Shown: positions 45,451-56,518, counted from the stretch's first letter. The stretch: 64,000 nt of DNA from PNAI01 sp964575715 (GCA_964575715.1 CAZNSG010000329.1:1-64000), one strand, 5' to 3'. Made by a program: numbers and translations. Notes: generated by a model not told the origin, from the letters alone.

Positions 45451-46407
45451 ATGCAGGAAAGCGACCAAGCCTCGTCCGCCGGCCGACCGGGGCGTAGAAG
45501 CCGCGGCGATCGGCATTACGTGCTCGCCGGGAATGAGGTCGAAGCTCCGGCGCTGGCGAGCGGGCTGCATCTTGTCGCCACTCCGATCGGCAACTTGCGG
45601 GACATAACCTTGCGCGCGCTCGAAGTGCTCGCGAGCGCCGATGTGATCGCCTGCGAGGATACGCGAGTGACGCGCAAGCTGCTCGATCACTATGGCATCG
45701 CGACGCCGATGACACCCTATCATGAACATAATGCAGCCTCCGCACGGCCAAAGCTGCTGGCGCGGCTAGCGGCCGGGCAAGCCATCGCACTGGTGTCGGA
45801 CGCGGGCACGCCACTCATTTCCGATCCCGGTTATAAGCTTGTGCGCGCGGCGCGCGATGCCGGTCATCATTTGACGCCATTGCCCGGAGCATCGGCGGCG
45901 CTGGCGGCATTGATCGTCACCGGGTTGCCGACCGACCGGTTTTTCTTCGAAGGGTTCCTGCCGGCCAAGGAGGGGCAGCGCCGCACGCGCATTGCGGAGC
46001 TGGCGCACATTCCGGCTTCGCTGGTGTTGTTCGAGACGGGTCCGCGGCTTGCGCGCGCGCTTTCCGATCTGGCCGCGGGTTTGGGCGCGCGCGAGGCTGC
46101 GGTTTGCCGCGAACTGACCAAGCTGTACGAGGAAGTACGGCGCGGCGAGCTTGCAGCGCTGGCGCGCGACTATGCCAGCGAGACGCCGCCGCGGGGCGAG
46201 ATCGTCGTCATCATCGCGCCGCCGGCGGCTAAGTCCGGCGAACTCGATGCCGTTGCGCTCGATGCAATGCTGCGCCGCGCACTTCTACGCGCGTCGGTCA
46301 AGGACGCCGTCGCCGAAGTCACCGCCGCGACCGGGCAGCCGCGGCGCGAAATCTACCAGCGCGCGCTTGCGCTCAGCGATGAGAACGAAGATGGCGCGGC
46401 GCGCTGA
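45451..46407 (+). CDS. rsmI: 16S rRNA 2'-O-ribose C1402 methyltransferase
   Basis: 318 residues. [22 protein letters not shown] opens the tetrapyrrole-methylase fold; [18 protein letters not shown] binds SAM. It methylates C1402 in the ribosomal P site. The N-terminal 30 residues are variable. It overlaps yraN, which follows in another frame. Confidence 0.96.
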   Translation: MQESDQASSAGRPGRRSRGDRHYVLAGNEVEAPALASGLHLVATPIGNLRDITLRALEVLASADVIACEDTRVTRKLLDHYGIATPMTPYHEHNAASARPKLLARLAAGQAIALVSDAGTPLISDPGYKLVRAARDAGHHLTPLPGASAALAALIVTGLPTDRFFFEGFLPAKEGQRRTRIAELAHIPASLVLFETGPRLARALSDLAAGLGAREAAVCRELTKLYEEVRRGELAALARDYASETPPRGEIVVIIAPPAAKSGELDAVALDAMLRRALLRASVKDAVAEVTAATGQPRREIYQRALALSDENEDGAAR

Positions 46408-46798
46408 CGGCCGCGGCCCACCCCGCAAAGAGCCGCGACCGGAACGCCAAGTTGCGTTTCGCCTAGGGCTTTCGGCGGAAAGCCGTGCGGCCGCCTACCT
46501 GATCGCCAAAGGCTACCGCATCGTGGCGCGGCGCTGGCGCAGTCCCGTGGGCGAAGTCGATATCGTCGCGCGCCGCAGGCAAGTGCTGGTCTTTGTCGAG
46601 GTCAAGGCGCGGGCGCGGCTTGACGACGCGGCCGAGAGCGTGACCGAACGCCAGCAGCGCCGGATCGCAGCGGCCGCGGCGGCCTGGCTCAGTGAACATC
46701 CCGACGATGCGATGAGCGATATCCGGTTTGACGCCGTGCTGGTCGCCCCCGGCCGGCTGCCGCGTCACATCGTTGCGGCGTTCGACGCGGAAGGCTGA
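46391..46798 (+). CDS. yraN: YraN family (UPF0102) endonuclease-like protein
   Basis: 135 residues from ATG 46391, overlapping the end of rsmI. After a basic tail ([19 protein letters not shown]), the nuclease-like core has [40 protein letters not shown] (the Glu-Asp-ExK type motif) and the ending IRFDAVLV. Function is not established; it resembles Holliday-junction resolvases. The rsmI-yraN pair is common. Confidence 0.93.
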   Translation: MARRADGRGPPRKEPRPERQVAFRLGLSAESRAAAYLIAKGYRIVARRWRSPVGEVDIVARRRQVLVFVEVKARARLDDAAESVTERQQRRIAAAAAAWLSEHPDDAMSDIRFDAVLVAPGRLPRHIVAAFDAEG

Positions 46799-46910
46799 GA
46801 CGCGGAGCGGCAGACGTTTTCCAACATGTACCGTCCGGCGCTTATGGGCAGATTGACGATTAGATGTTAAGTCCTCGCATTCGTAGCATATCTTTTCTCC
46901 GAGATTCACC

Positions 46911-47855
46911 ATGAAGCTAAACGTCGCGGTGCAGATGGACCCGATCGAGCGGATCAATATCCGCGGCGATTCGACCTTCGCGCTGTTGCTGGAAGCGCAG
47001 GCGCGCAAGCACGCACTCAGCTATTACACCCCCGACCGGCTGGCGTTCCTGGGGAAGCGACTGTTCGCCACGGTGCAGCCGCTGCAAGTGCGCGACAAGC
47101 CGGGCGACCACTGCACGCTCGGTGAAGGCAAGCGGGTCGAGCTTTCCGTTTTCGACGTCATCCTGATGCGCCAGGACCCGCCGTTCGATCTCGCCTACAT
47201 CACCGCGACGCATCTGCTCGAGCACGTCCATCCCAAGACGCTGGTGATCAACGACCCGGCGCAGGTGCGCAACGCGCCGGAGAAGGTTTTCGTCACCGAA
47301 TTTCCCGAGCTGATGCCGCCGACGCTGCTTACGCGCGACCTTGCCGAGATCAAGGCCTTTCGCAAGGAGCACGGCGACATCGTGATGAAACCGCTCTACG
47401 GCAAGGGCGGCGAAGCGGTGTTTCGGCTGGCGGTGGAGGATCTCAATTTCGGCTCGCTGTACGATCTGTTCGCAGCCACGTTCCGCGAGCCCTGGGTGGT
47501 GCAGAAATTCCTCCCCGCGGTGATGCAGGGCGACAAGCGAATTATCCTGGTCGACGGCGAGTTCGCGGGCGCGGTGAACCGCGTGCCGGCACCGGACGAT
47601 CTGCGCTCCAACCTGGCGCGCGGCGGCGTGCCGAAGGCGACCGAGCTGACCGCGCGCGAGCGCGAGATTTGCACGACGATCGGACCGGCGTTGCGCGCGC
47701 GCGGCCTCTTGTTCGTCGGCATCGATGTGATCGATGGCTTCCTGACCGAGATCAATGTCACCTCGCCGACGGGAATTCGCGCGATCAAGAACCTGGGCGG
47801 GCCGGATGTGGCTGCGCTGGTGTGGGACAAAATCGAGGGGAAGCGGCGACGTTGA
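46911..47855 (+). CDS. gshB: Glutathione synthetase
   Basis: 314 residues of the ATP-grasp family: [21 protein letters not shown] start, [18 protein letters not shown], the ATP lid [16 protein letters not shown] and [17 protein letters not shown]. It joins gamma-glutamylcysteine and glycine. The gene ends normally, 12 bp before the convergent HTH-GrlR-like gene. Confidence 0.97.
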   Translation: MKLNVAVQMDPIERINIRGDSTFALLLEAQARKHALSYYTPDRLAFLGKRLFATVQPLQVRDKPGDHCTLGEGKRVELSVFDVILMRQDPPFDLAYITATHLLEHVHPKTLVINDPAQVRNAPEKVFVTEFPELMPPTLLTRDLAEIKAFRKEHGDIVMKPLYGKGGEAVFRLAVEDLNFGSLYDLFAATFREPWVVQKFLPAVMQGDKRIILVDGEFAGAVNRVPAPDDLRSNLARGGVPKATELTAREREICTTIGPALRARGLLFVGIDVIDGFLTEINVTSPTGIRAIKNLGGPDVAALVWDKIEGKRRR

Positions 47856-47867
47856 ACTTCTCGTCTG

Positions 47868-48443
47868 TCATGCTGCGAGTTCTTTGGGGATAGACCTAAG
47901 AAAATCGATCGTCACAAGAACTTTTCCGAAAGGTGTGTTTACTTCAACCGTGTTTGATTCACGCGGATCGAATGTGAGATCGATTCCAAATCGGTATTCA
48001 ACTTGCTGGCCCTGTACACCTTGAACAAGCCAGACCCCCGGTGGCACCGTGAGATTCAGACGAATATCGATGCCATCTGGGTGAGTTTGGCTGGGTTCAT
48101 ATGACCCATCATATTCGACGCCAGCGGTGTCCGACCCAAATACGATGCCGCCGCTAAGCACTATTACTCCGTTACCTTGACCGAATTTCCCTGCAAAGTT
48201 TACCGCATACATTCCATCAAGCATGATCGAGTCCTCCTTTTTGAGGCGAGTCATTTCCTGTGCCTGTAACGCTTTGGGCAACGAAGCGAGCAGTCTTAAA
48301 TAAGCCTGAACTGGACCTGGTACTTCTCGTGCGCCATTGGCCCACAAACTCACCGCTCTTGGTGTCACGCTGACAAGACGCGCCAGATTGACTTGTGAAA
48401 TGCCTAGATTTTTTAGCGCTTCACGGAAATCTGCTGTGTCCAT
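47868..48443 (-). CDS. HTH protein with GrlR-like C-terminal domain
   Basis: About 191 residues from ATG 48443 (an in-frame ATG at 48536 would add 31). Residues 1-60 form a Cro/XRE-type helix-turn-helix (FREALKNLGISQVNLARLVS, then VTPRAVSLWANG). After a linker, MLDGMYAVNFAGKFGQGNGV and VLSGGIVFGSDTAGVEYDGS resemble GrlR, a small beta-barrel regulator of type III secretion in enteropathogens. The gene is clearly AT-richer than its neighbours, with weak ribosome binding sites. It sits head-to-head with a truncated ubiD and looks horizontally acquired. Its target is unknown. Confidence 0.7.
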   Translation of the reverse strand: MDTADFREALKNLGISQVNLARLVSVTPRAVSLWANGAREVPGPVQAYLRLLASLPKALQAQEMTRLKKEDSIMLDGMYAVNFAGKFGQGNGVIVLSGGIVFGSDTAGVEYDGSYEPSQTHPDGIDIRLNLTVPPGVWLVQGVQGQQVEYRFGIDLTFDPRESNTVEVNTPFGKVLVTIDFLRSIPKELAA

Positions 48444-48557
48444 GATAAACTTATAAACCTTTTGTTCTGTTTTTGCAAGAACTATTTGTACCTTTCTGAG
48501 AGGAACATCGTGCGCAAATAATAATCTATCGGCCATAGGCGTAGTTTTGTTTGAGCA

Positions 48558-49922
48558 ATGCTAGTCCCTTTGGACCGGTTGTTCCCTAAACGTTCTTGCG
48601 CAGGCCATCGCGCGCTCTACAACATGATCGGCTGCAATCTCTCGCGCTTCTGCCTGATGATCGGCGAGAAGCCGTTGGATCACCCGCTCAAGGCAGTGCA
48701 AGCGCTGCAGCGGAAATTGGGGCGCAAGATGCCGCCGCGGGAAGTTCCGGCCGAATCCGCCATCTGCAATCAAAATATCGTCAACGGTGAAGCGATCGAC
48801 ATTCGGATATTCCCGGCGCAGCGGATGTGGCCGCTCGACGGCGGGATGTATCTCGGCACCGGCGACGCCGTGATCACCAAGGATCCCGAGACCGGCCGCA
48901 TCAATGTCGGCACCTACCGCATGATGATCAAGGGCCCGCGCGAAATCGGCGTCTACACTTCGCCCGGCAAGGACGCCGGCCTCGACCGCGAGAAATACTG
49001 GAAGATGGGCAAGCCGATGCCGATCGCGGCGGCGTTCGGCATCGATCCGCTGTTGTTTCTGGTGGCCGCGACCAGCCTGCCGAAGACCGAGAGCGAGTAT
49101 GAATATTATTCCGGCATCAACGGTGCGCCGATCGATCTCTTCACCAGCGATCTGACCGGCCTGCCGCTGCCGGCGCGCGCGGAAATCATCCTGGAGGGCT
49201 TCGTCTATCCGAACGAGACCTTCGCCGAAGGGCCGTTTGGCGAATTCACCGGCTATTACGGCCGGCCGAGCGGCGCCACCCCGTTCATGCGCGTCGAGCG
49301 CGTGCGCTATCGCAATAATCCGACGCTCACCTGCGCGCTGATGGCGGAGAACGCCGCCAATGAAGCCGGCCTGTTCTGGGCTTGCCTGCGCGCGGCGGGC
49401 ATTTGGGCGGACTTGCAGAAATTGGGCGTGCCGGGCGTGCAAGGGGTGTGGTCGATCCCGGAAGCCGCCGGCTGGGGCATCACCGTGGTTTCGATCACGC
49501 AGATGTACGCCGGCCATGCCGCGCAGGTGATGGCGCTTGCCGCGCAATGCACGGCGGGCGCCTATTTCGGGAAATATGTGATCGTGGTCGACGATGACAT
49601 CGATCCGAGCAACGTGCATCAGGTGCTGTGGGCGATGGCGACGCGCTCACGCCCCGCACAATCAATCGATATCCTGCGCGAAACCTGGAGTACGTTTCTC
49701 GACCCGAGCCAGAATCCGCCGGAAATCCGCCCCTGGGGATCGAAGTGCCTGATCAACGCCTGCATGGAATATAAGTTCATCAAGAGTTACTCAAAGCGCG
49801 CCAAACTCTCGAAGAAAACTTATGACAAAGTGGTCAGCCGCTGGCAGGAGTTGGGATTGAGCGGTTCGGCGCCCGTCATTTCGGTGTTCGAGGACGAGAG
49901 CGGGCCGACCAAAACCGATTGA
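48558..49922 (+). pseudogene. UbiD-family decarboxylase lacking its N-terminus
   Basis: 454 codons. From GHRALYNMIGCNLSRFCLMIGE on it matches UbiD enzymes (NVGTYRMMIKGPREIGVYTS, EGPFGEFTGYYGRPS, YAGHAAQVMALAA, VIVVDDDIDPS), which decarboxylate unsaturated or aromatic acids using prenylated FMN. The usual first 60 or so residues (the DLRDFL-type opening) are missing and replaced by about 15 unrelated codons in AT-richer sequence. Catalytic residues in the middle are kept, so a partially active protein cannot be excluded, but truncation by the adjacent insertion is the likely history. The frame downstream is intact. Confidence 0.7.
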
Positions 49923-49961
49923 GCGGCGCGCGCCGCTTATACCAACGGCGCTAAGTAATGA

Positions 49962-50220
49962 CCGTCATCCTGAGGTGCTCGGCGCCATAGCAGGCGCAGC
50001 CTGCGTACACTTGGCTGCGATGCGCCGAGCCTCGAAGGATGCACGGCCACCAATCTCGGGTTTACCCGAGATTGGCATTTCAAGTGCGCAAGTCGGCTAT
50101 AGCCGACTTGCGATGCCGTCGCCCACCGATCTCGGGTTTACCCGAGATCGGAATTTGGATGCGCAAGTCGGCCAAGCCCGACTTGCGATGGCTCGCTTCG
50201 CTCGCGCCTCAGGGTGACGG
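49962..50220. repeat. Large mosaic palindromic element
   Basis: Arms CCGTCATCCTGAGG and CCTCAGGGTGACGG enclose at least five hairpins: a GCTCGGCGC/GCGCCGAGC stem with the 44-bp block shared with 32707-32750, two copies of an ATCTCGGGTTTACCCGAGAT palindrome, and two GCAAGTCGG-type palindromes. Short spurious frames inside it have no coding signal. Confidence 0.85.
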
Positions 50221-50252
50221 GAAAAGTGAGTCATCCATTCTCGCCGTTGGTA

Positions 50253-50552
50253 TTATTTGCAATTCTGATCGGTGTAGCTCCAGGTGATATTGTCCAGCAC
50301 GATACCCTGCTGACAATAGCTGAGCTTCCGGGTCGGCGTTCCGGTCAAACGGATGGCGCGCTGGCCGATCTCGGGGCGCTGCCTTGCTCCGCTGATGTTG
50401 TAGGTCTTGTTGTCCGCCCCGCGCAGCACCATGCAGTTGGCCTCGACGCCGGGCGTCGGGCAGCCGATCACAGTGACCCGTTGCTGCGCATTCGCCAAAA
50501 CTCCGCTCATGGCCAGCAGCGAAGCGGCGGTAATTCCCGTGCTGATTTTCAT
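50253..50552 (-). CDS. Small secreted protein with four cysteines
   Basis: 99 residues with a signal peptide (TGITAASLLAMSGVLANAQ) and a compact mature domain: QRVTVIGCPTPGVEANCMVL, YNISGARQRPEIGQRAIRLT, then Cys in SYCQQG and at the penultimate position (QNCK). The even cysteine count suggests two disulphides. The fold resembles OB-like DUF5818-type proteins, but I do not assign one. Monocistronic, next to the mosaic repeat. Confidence 0.72.
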   Translation of the reverse strand: MKISTGITAASLLAMSGVLANAQQRVTVIGCPTPGVEANCMVLRGADNKTYNISGARQRPEIGQRAIRLTGTPTRKLSYCQQGIVLDNITWSYTDQNCK

Positions 50553-50885
50553 TTGCGCTACTCCCCTGGGCGTTTAGCGGCTCGATTGATGGTCGCCGCA
50601 ACACATGATTAAGCGCCGGTGAATGCCTTTGGTCTGCGTCCAAAAGAAGGCTTTGACTATGCGGCGAGCGCTCAATTCCTGCCGCCAGCGGTATCGCAGG
50701 CCGATTTCTTCAAATTCGATCATTTCCATTAGCCTGGCGTCAACCTTGCACTCGAAGCGTCCGCGTATGGGAAGGGGAATGGCAAGATTCAGCGGCCAAA
50801 ATCACCCTGGAGAATTCCGGGAAATGCAGAATCCGGCGTCAAAGTGGTGGCGCCGAAAACTGCGGAACTTAAGGGACAGGCGTCG

Positions 50886-53129
50886 ATGCGGGGTCGTCCT
50901 GACAGCGCGGGCAGACTGCATAAATATATTGGGCTTTCCGGCCGCGTGTTCCTGCACGCGCTGCGCTGGACATTTCTGGCGCTCGGCACGCTCGCGGCCA
51001 GCACCGTGCTGTTCCTCTATCTCTATGCGGTCAATGAGACGGTTTACGATCCATCGCTGTTTGCGATCGGCGTCGGCGGCCTGTTCGCCGCCTCATGCGG
51101 TGCGATCTTGCTCTTGATCTCCTCGCGGAGCGCGTTGCGCGCTGAGCTCCTGCGCAGCGAAGCGCGCTGCGAGCACTTGGCCGATCAAAATTGGGAGCTG
51201 CAGGAGGCTGAGGAGCGGGCGAAGAGCTTGCTTGAGGCGCAAGGCGATCTGATCATGCGGCGCGACGCGGACGGCCGCATTACTTATGCCAATGATGCTT
51301 TCTGCGCACTCGCCGGAAGGGCGCAAGCTTCACTGCTCGGCAGCACCACGATGCTCGATGTTATCGAGCAAGGCAAAAGCACGCCGCTCCCGGACGGCAC
51401 TCGCCTGCACGATCAGAAGATCATGACCGCAGCCGGCGCGCGCTGGGTCGCTTGGCGCGAAGTGATCGTGCGGGTGGAAGCCGACGATTGCACCGAAGTG
51501 CAGAGCGTGGGCCGCGACATCACCGATCGCGTCAATGCCGAACGCGCGCTCGCGGAAGCGCGTGATGCGGCTGAAGCGGCCAATCGCGCCAAATCGCGAT
51601 TTCTTGCCATGGTCAGCCATGAAATCCGCACGCCACTCAACGGCATTCTCGGCATGGCTGACCTCCTGCTCGATACGCCGCTCACACCGGAGCAGACCAC
51701 TTATGTCCGGGCGGCAAAAACTTCGGGCGGGACTTTGCTCTCGCTGATCTCGGAAATTCTCGACTTCTCCAAGATCGAGGCCGGCAAGCTGGAGATGGCG
51801 TCGCGGCCCTTCAACCTCATCACGCTGGTCGAGGAGGCAGTCGAGCTGCTCGCACCGCGCGCGCAGGCCAAGGGACTTGAGATCGCCTCCGACGTGGATG
51901 AGCGGCTACCGGCCTGCGTTTTCGGCGACGATGCGAGACTTCGCCAGGTGCTGCTCAACCTTGCCGGCAACGCGATCAAATTCAGCGAGACCGGCGGGGT
52001 GAGTTTGATCGTCGAAGCTGGGAGCAAGCCCGATGAGGTGATCTTCCTGGTCCGCGACACCGGCATCGGCATCGCAGCGGAACAGCAGGCGCGCATTTTT
52101 CTTGAGTTCGAACAGGCCGATACCGGCTCAACCCGCAAATTCGGCGGCACCGGGCTTGGACTAGCCATCTCCAAGCGCATCGTCGAGCGCATGGGCGGAA
52201 ACATCAGCGTCGAGAGTGCGCCGGGCCAAGGCGCGACATTCCGCGTGGCGATGACGCTGCCGTGTGCGCAGGCGGAGGAGCCGATTTTCATTGCGCCGGA
52301 GCTTGCCGCCTCCAATGTGCTGATCGTCGCGCCGGATTCGATCGAAGCCGCGCTGCTGGCGCGGCGATTGACGCGCTGGGGCGCGAGCATCCGTATCACC
52401 GATGAAAAAACCGCCGCCGCTCTGCTGGACGAGCGGCGGTGGAATGCGGTGATCGTGGACCACGCGCTTGGTGCCGCGGTGACGGCTTCATTCGCGGCGT
52501 CCGTCGGCAACAGGATCGCGCGTCGGATTGTGCTGATCACACCGAGCGAGCGGCCTGGGCTTGCCGCACTCAAGGATGCGGGATTTAACGGCTACCTGGT
52601 CAAACCGGTGCGCGCGGCCTCGCTCAAGACCCAACTTGTGGCCAGCGATACATTCGAGAGTGAAGCGCAAGCCGAAGCGGGAGAAATCAGCGCGCAATCC
52701 GAAGTGACAAAGGTCGATGCAGGCAAAGGCCTCAACGTCTTGATCGCCGAGGACAACGAGATCAACGCGCTGCTCGCCCGTTCATTGCTCGCGAAACTCG
52801 GCCACCGGCCGACGGTAGCCGCGAATGGCATTGCCGCGCTGGAGGCTTGGCAAGCGGCGAACACGGCCGGGGTGCCATTCGACCTCGTCCTGATGGATCT
52901 CCACATGCCCGGCATCGACGGGCATGAGGCAGCGCGGCGTATTCGGACCGCCGAGGCAGAGACGAGCTGCCGCACGCCCATTATCGCGCTCACCGCCAAC
53001 GCCTTTAGCGAGGATCGCGAGGCCTGCTTGGCGGCGGGAATGGACGGCTTTCTGGTCAAGCCGCTTGACCGCGAACACCTCATTCCCATGCTGAATTTGC
53101 TGTTAAAAACCGCCTCCCTGGCAGCGTGA
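50886..53129 (+). CDS. Hybrid sensor histidine kinase with two receiver domains
   Basis: 747 residues from ATG 50886 (AAGGGA upstream). Two transmembrane helices (about 20-90), a coiled coil, a PAS domain ([20 protein letters not shown]), HisKA with the phospho-acceptor in [20 protein letters not shown], HATPase ([27 protein letters not shown]), a first receiver-like domain lacking the acidic pair (VLIVAPDS) and a complete second receiver ([29 protein letters not shown]). It likely passes phosphate to a histidine phosphotransfer protein. The signal and target are unknown; no response-regulator gene adjoins it. Confidence 0.92.
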   Translation: MRGRPDSAGRLHKYIGLSGRVFLHALRWTFLALGTLAASTVLFLYLYAVNETVYDPSLFAIGVGGLFAASCGAILLLISSRSALRAELLRSEARCEHLADQNWELQEAEERAKSLLEAQGDLIMRRDADGRITYANDAFCALAGRAQASLLGSTTMLDVIEQGKSTPLPDGTRLHDQKIMTAAGARWVAWREVIVRVEADDCTEVQSVGRDITDRVNAERALAEARDAAEAANRAKSRFLAMVSHEIRTPLNGILGMADLLLDTPLTPEQTTYVRAAKTSGGTLLSLISEILDFSKIEAGKLEMASRPFNLITLVEEAVELLAPRAQAKGLEIASDVDERLPACVFGDDARLRQVLLNLAGNAIKFSETGGVSLIVEAGSKPDEVIFLVRDTGIGIAAEQQARIFLEFEQADTGSTRKFGGTGLGLAISKRIVERMGGNISVESAPGQGATFRVAMTLPCAQAEEPIFIAPELAASNVLIVAPDSIEAALLARRLTRWGASIRITDEKTAAALLDERRWNAVIVDHALGAAVTASFAASVGNRIARRIVLITPSERPGLAALKDAGFNGYLVKPVRAASLKTQLVASDTFESEAQAEAGEISAQSEVTKVDAGKGLNVLIAEDNEINALLARSLLAKLGHRPTVAANGIAALEAWQAANTAGVPFDLVLMDLHMPGIDGHEAARRIRTAEAETSCRTPIIALTANAFSEDREACLAAGMDGFLVKPLDREHLIPMLNLLLKTASLAA

Positions 53130-53259
53130 TTGCTGGGTTCCACCCCATTGTCATATTCTCGCAGCTAGCTCATGCTTTGCGTATGGCGTGCCTGGATATT
53201 GACGAATCACCGAGCGATGCGCTGATCGAAGGCCGCAGCCGGAAACAGGGGTACGATTA

Positions 53260-54207
53260 ATGCTTAGTCGCACTCACACCACGTTGCCGCGGCGTCTGCT
53301 CGACAGTTTCTGGTCAACTCCGGGGGCCGTTGCAGGCCTGCTGCCGACCTTGCGCGCCTATAGCGGCCTCGTAGTCCACGAGCGGAGCAGCGAACACCCG
53401 CAGACGCTGGGATGGCTCGGTTCGCTGGAAGTGAGACTCGCGCAGACGGCCGCGGAGGTGCGGCGAGCGCAAAAGTTGCGCTATCGGGTGTTCTACACGG
53501 AAGGCGGGGCGATTGCCGACGCGGGCGCGATGCTGGCACGGCGCGATGTCGATGCGTTCGATCCGCTCTGCGATCATCTCCTGGTGATCGACCATGCCGC
53601 GCAGATGAAGCGGCTGGGGCGAGCGCCGGCCGTGGTCGGAACCTATCGGCTGCTGCGTCAGGAAGTGGCGGAGCCGCACGGCGGATTCTACAGCGCTAGC
53701 GAATTCGACATCAATGCGTTGGTCGCACGCCACAACAAATATAAATTTCTCGAACTTGGCCGCTCCTGTGTGCTTGCGCCTTATCGCAACAAGCGGACGC
53801 TGGAGTTGCTCTGGCATGGCATTGCCGCCTATGTGACGCGAACCCAGCCGGACGTGATGATTGGCTGCGCCAGCCTCGATGGTACCGACCCAAATCGACT
53901 GAAGCTCCCCCTCTCCTTCCTGCATCATTTCGCCAGCGCGCCGGAACCATGGCGCGCAACCGCGCTCGCTCATCGCCATGTCGAGATGAATCGGATGCCG
54001 AAGGCGGCGATCGATCAGAAGGCGGCATTGCGCGCGCTACCGCCGCTGATCAAGGGCTATCTGCGGCTTGGCGCCTTTATTGGCGAGGGCGCGGTGCTCG
54101 ACTATCAATTCGGCACTACGGACGTGCTGATCGTGCTGCCGATTGAAGCTATCAAGGCGCGCTACTTAGCGCATTTCTGTCCGAGCGGCCTGCGCGAAAG
54201 GGCCTAG
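53260..54207 (+). CDS. olsB: Ornithine-acyl[acyl carrier protein] N-acyltransferase-like protein
   Basis: 315 residues of the GNAT-related OlsB family: VRRAQKLRYRVFYTEGG, the VVGTYRLLRQ core strand, the KFLELGRSCVLAPYRNKRTL motif and IGCASLDGTDP. OlsB adds a 3-hydroxy fatty acid to ornithine, the first step in ornithine-lipid synthesis common in rhizobia. AGGGG precedes the ATG. A 25-codon frame (53183-53260) ends on this start (TAATG) and may couple translation. Confidence 0.85.
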   Translation: MLSRTHTTLPRRLLDSFWSTPGAVAGLLPTLRAYSGLVVHERSSEHPQTLGWLGSLEVRLAQTAAEVRRAQKLRYRVFYTEGGAIADAGAMLARRDVDAFDPLCDHLLVIDHAAQMKRLGRAPAVVGTYRLLRQEVAEPHGGFYSASEFDINALVARHNKYKFLELGRSCVLAPYRNKRTLELLWHGIAAYVTRTQPDVMIGCASLDGTDPNRLKLPLSFLHHFASAPEPWRATALAHRHVEMNRMPKAAIDQKAALRALPPLIKGYLRLGAFIGEGAVLDYQFGTTDVLIVLPIEAIKARYLAHFCPSGLRERA

Positions 54208-54255
54208 AGCCTTATCGGTCTTGTTGAAATCAGAGTCGGCTCTAGCTTTTTGTTT

Positions 54256-54392
54256 GAGCATGATCCCTCGGGTCAAGCCCGAGGACATGCTTTTCCGACC
54301 TTCCTTCGCCCGCCGAAGCGGGCTACGCGAAGGCGGGAAACCGGTTCCAACCCCGGATCAAGTCCGGGGCAGGCTTTTTCGGGATCATGCTC
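54256..54392. repeat. GAGCATGATC repeat interrupted by inner palindromes
   Basis: The outer arms GAGCATGATC and GATCATGCTC and the internal TTTTCCGA / AAACCGGTTCC / TTTTCGGG pieces are those of the 45126 repeat, but three palindromes are inserted: CCTCGGGTCAAGCCCGAGG (54266-54284), a CGCCCGCCGAAGCGGGC-type stem, and CCCCGGATCAAGTCCGGGG. The core of 49 bp has grown to 137 bp. Confidence 0.85.
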
Positions 54393-54395
54393 TTA

Positions 54396-55349
54396 TCACA
54401 GCCGTCGCAGCGCCACTTCCTCCACCAGGTGGCTTTCGCCTTTCTTGAGGATAAGATCCGCGCGCTGGCGGGTCGGCAGGATGTTTTCGTGCAGATTGAC
54501 GAGATTGATGCGCGACCAGATCGAGGTCGCGGTCGCGACAGCTTCGTCGTCGGACAGGCGCGAATAGCGATGGAAGTATGATTTTGGGTCGGCAAAGGCG
54601 GTGCCGCGCATCGCGAGGAAGCGATCGACATACCAGCTCTTGAGCACCTCCTCGTCAGCATCGAGATAGATCGAGAAATCGAAGAAGTCGGAAACAAAGG
54701 GAATGGCCTTGCCGTCCTTCGGCAGCCGGCCGGTTTGCAGCACGTTAAGCCCCTCGACGATCAAAATCTCCGGCCGGTTAATTTCTATCGATGCGCTGGA
54801 CATCACGTCGTAGATCAGATGCGAGTAAACGGGCGCGCGCACCGGACGCCGGCCGGCCTTGATGTCAGAGAGAAAGCGCAACAGCGCCGGCAAGTCATAG
54901 CTCTCGGGAAAGCCCTTCTTCTCCATGAGATGCTCACGTTCGAGCACGGCGTTGGGAAACAAAAATCCATCGGTGGTGAGGAGATCGACCTTGGGCACGT
55001 TGGGCCAGCGCGCGAGCAGCGCCTGCAGCACGCGCGCGGTGGTGGACTTGCCGACCGCGACCGAGCCCGCAATCCCGATGATGTAGGGCATTTTCGCGTC
55101 CTCGGTGCCGAGGAAGCGCTGCTGCGCCCGGTGCAGCCGCTGGGTCGCCGCGACGTTGAGAGAGAGCAGGCGCGAGAGCGGAAGATAGATTTCCTCAACC
55201 TCCGCCATGTCAAGCCGATCGTGGACCGAACGCATGCGCGCGACTTCGGCCGGCGTGAGCGTCATCGGCGTGTCTTCGCGCAACACCGCCCAATTCGCCC
55301 GCGTGAAGATGCGGTAGGGCGAAAGTCCGTCGTCTATGCGTTGTTCCAT
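54396..55349 (-). CDS. coaA: Pantothenate kinase, type I
   Basis: 317 residues. The P-loop [38 protein letters not shown] and [13 protein letters not shown] are the CoaA signature, with [20 protein letters not shown] near the C-terminus. It performs the first, CoA-regulated step of coenzyme A synthesis. It lies 17 bp after hisE in the his cluster, the standard rhizobial order. Confidence 0.97.
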   Translation of the reverse strand: MEQRIDDGLSPYRIFTRANWAVLREDTPMTLTPAEVARMRSVHDRLDMAEVEEIYLPLSRLLSLNVAATQRLHRAQQRFLGTEDAKMPYIIGIAGSVAVGKSTTARVLQALLARWPNVPKVDLLTTDGFLFPNAVLEREHLMEKKGFPESYDLPALLRFLSDIKAGRRPVRAPVYSHLIYDVMSSASIEINRPEILIVEGLNVLQTGRLPKDGKAIPFVSDFFDFSIYLDADEEVLKSWYVDRFLAMRGTAFADPKSYFHRYSRLSDDEAVATATSIWSRINLVNLHENILPTRQRADLILKKGESHLVEEVALRRL

Positions 55350-55366
55350 CGACCTTCTTGTCCGGC

Positions 55367-55690
55367 TCAGATGCTCTTGCGCGCGGCCTTTTCGTCAAGG
55401 CCAGACTGGCTTACGCGCGCGCCGAGCGCAGCGTCGACCTCGGCAAGCGTAACGCTGCGCGCCTGCAGCACCACGAGGAGATGGTAGAGAAGATCGGCGG
55501 TCTCCGCGATCAGCCGCTCGCGGTCCTCGGTGACGGCGGCGATGGTGGTCTCGACCGCCTCCTCGCCAAGTTTCTTGGCGCAATGCGCAATCCCGCGGTC
55601 GAGCAGCTTGCGGGTATAGGATTCTTCGGGATCGGCCTTGGCGCGCGTATGCACGCGCTTTTCAAGGTCGTAGATCGTGAAATTGCTCAT
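55367..55690 (-). CDS. hisE: Phosphoribosyl-ATP diphosphatase
   Basis: 107 residues. [20 protein letters not shown], followed by EAVETTIAA, and the [15 protein letters not shown] helix carry the acidic metal ligands of the all-alpha NTP pyrophosphatase fold. Second step of histidine synthesis. It follows hisF by 45 bp. Confidence 0.96.
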   Translation of the reverse strand: MSNFTIYDLEKRVHTRAKADPEESYTRKLLDRGIAHCAKKLGEEAVETTIAAVTEDRERLIAETADLLYHLLVVLQARSVTLAEVDAALGARVSQSGLDEKAARKSI

Positions 55691-55735
55691 GGTGTTTTCC
55701 CCATATCACCTCTTTCTACCGCGCGGGAGGGAAAG

Positions 55736-56512
55736 TTACGGGTCAAGCCGCATCGGCAGCCCGGCGCTCGCCATGTATTGCTTGGCCTCTCGCACGCTGT
55801 GCTCGCCGAAATGGAAGATCGAAGCCGCCAGAACCGCGGTGGCGTGACCCTCGCGGATGCCTTCGACCAGGTGTTGGAGCGTGCCAACGCCGCCCGAGGC
55901 GATCACCGGCACGGTGACGGCATCGGCCACCGCGCGGGTGAGCGCGATGTCGAAGCCCTGCCGTGTGCCGTCGCGGTCCATGGAGGTGAGCAGGAGTTCA
56001 CCGGCTCCGAGCACCACCACTTCCTTGGCATAAGCGATGGCGTCGAGGCCGGTGGGATTGCGGCCGCCATGGGTGAAGATTTCCCAGCGGTCGGGCGCGC
56101 CCGGCTTCGACACCTTTTTGGCGTCGATCGCGACCACGATGCACTGATCGCCGAATTTTTCCGCCGCCTCCTGCACGAACGCGAGCCGCGCAACCGCCGC
56201 GGTGTTGATCGAGACCTTGTCGGCGCCGGAGGCAAGCAGCTTGCGGATGTCTTCGATGGTGCGCACGCCGCCGCCGACGGTGAGCGGCATGAAGCAGGCT
56301 TCGGCCGTGCGGCGCACGACGTCAAGGATAATCCCGCGGTTTTCGTGGCTCGCGGTAATGTCGAGAAAGCAAAGTTCATCCGCACCGGCGGCATCGTAGG
56401 CAATCGCCGCTTCCACCGGATCGCCGGCGTCGCGCAAGTTGACGAAGTTGACGCCTTTGACCACACGGCCGTCCTTGACATCGAGGCAGGGAATGACGCG
56501 AACCTTGAACAT
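55736..56512 (-). CDS. hisF: Imidazole glycerol phosphate synthase, cyclase subunit
   Basis: 258 residues, a TIM barrel with catalytic Asp residues in [20 protein letters not shown] and [15 protein letters not shown] and the phosphate loops GGGVRT and ASGGVGT. It uses ammonia from HisH to make IGP and AICAR. It starts 6 bp after hisA. Confidence 0.97.
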   Translation of the reverse strand: MFKVRVIPCLDVKDGRVVKGVNFVNLRDAGDPVEAAIAYDAAGADELCFLDITASHENRGIILDVVRRTAEACFMPLTVGGGVRTIEDIRKLLASGADKVSINTAAVARLAFVQEAAEKFGDQCIVVAIDAKKVSKPGAPDRWEIFTHGGRNPTGLDAIAYAKEVVVLGAGELLLTSMDRDGTRQGFDIALTRAVADAVTVPVIASGGVGTLQHLVEGIREGHATAVLAASIFHFGEHSVREAKQYMASAGLPMRLDP

Positions 56513-56518
56513 GGCCGC

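Noticed and set aside
46151..46390. 80-codon upstream extension of the yraN frame
   Set aside because: It lies inside rsmI in another frame and the family starts at 46391.
49975..50217. 80-codon frame within the mosaic repeat (and the related frame at 32680-32880)
   Set aside because: Both lie in palindromic repeats and share the peptide GAACVHLAAMR because of the 44-bp block; no ribosome binding site.
53183..53260. 25-codon frame ending on the olsB start (TAATG)
   Set aside because: Too short to judge and without a clear ribosome binding site; mentioned under olsB but not called.
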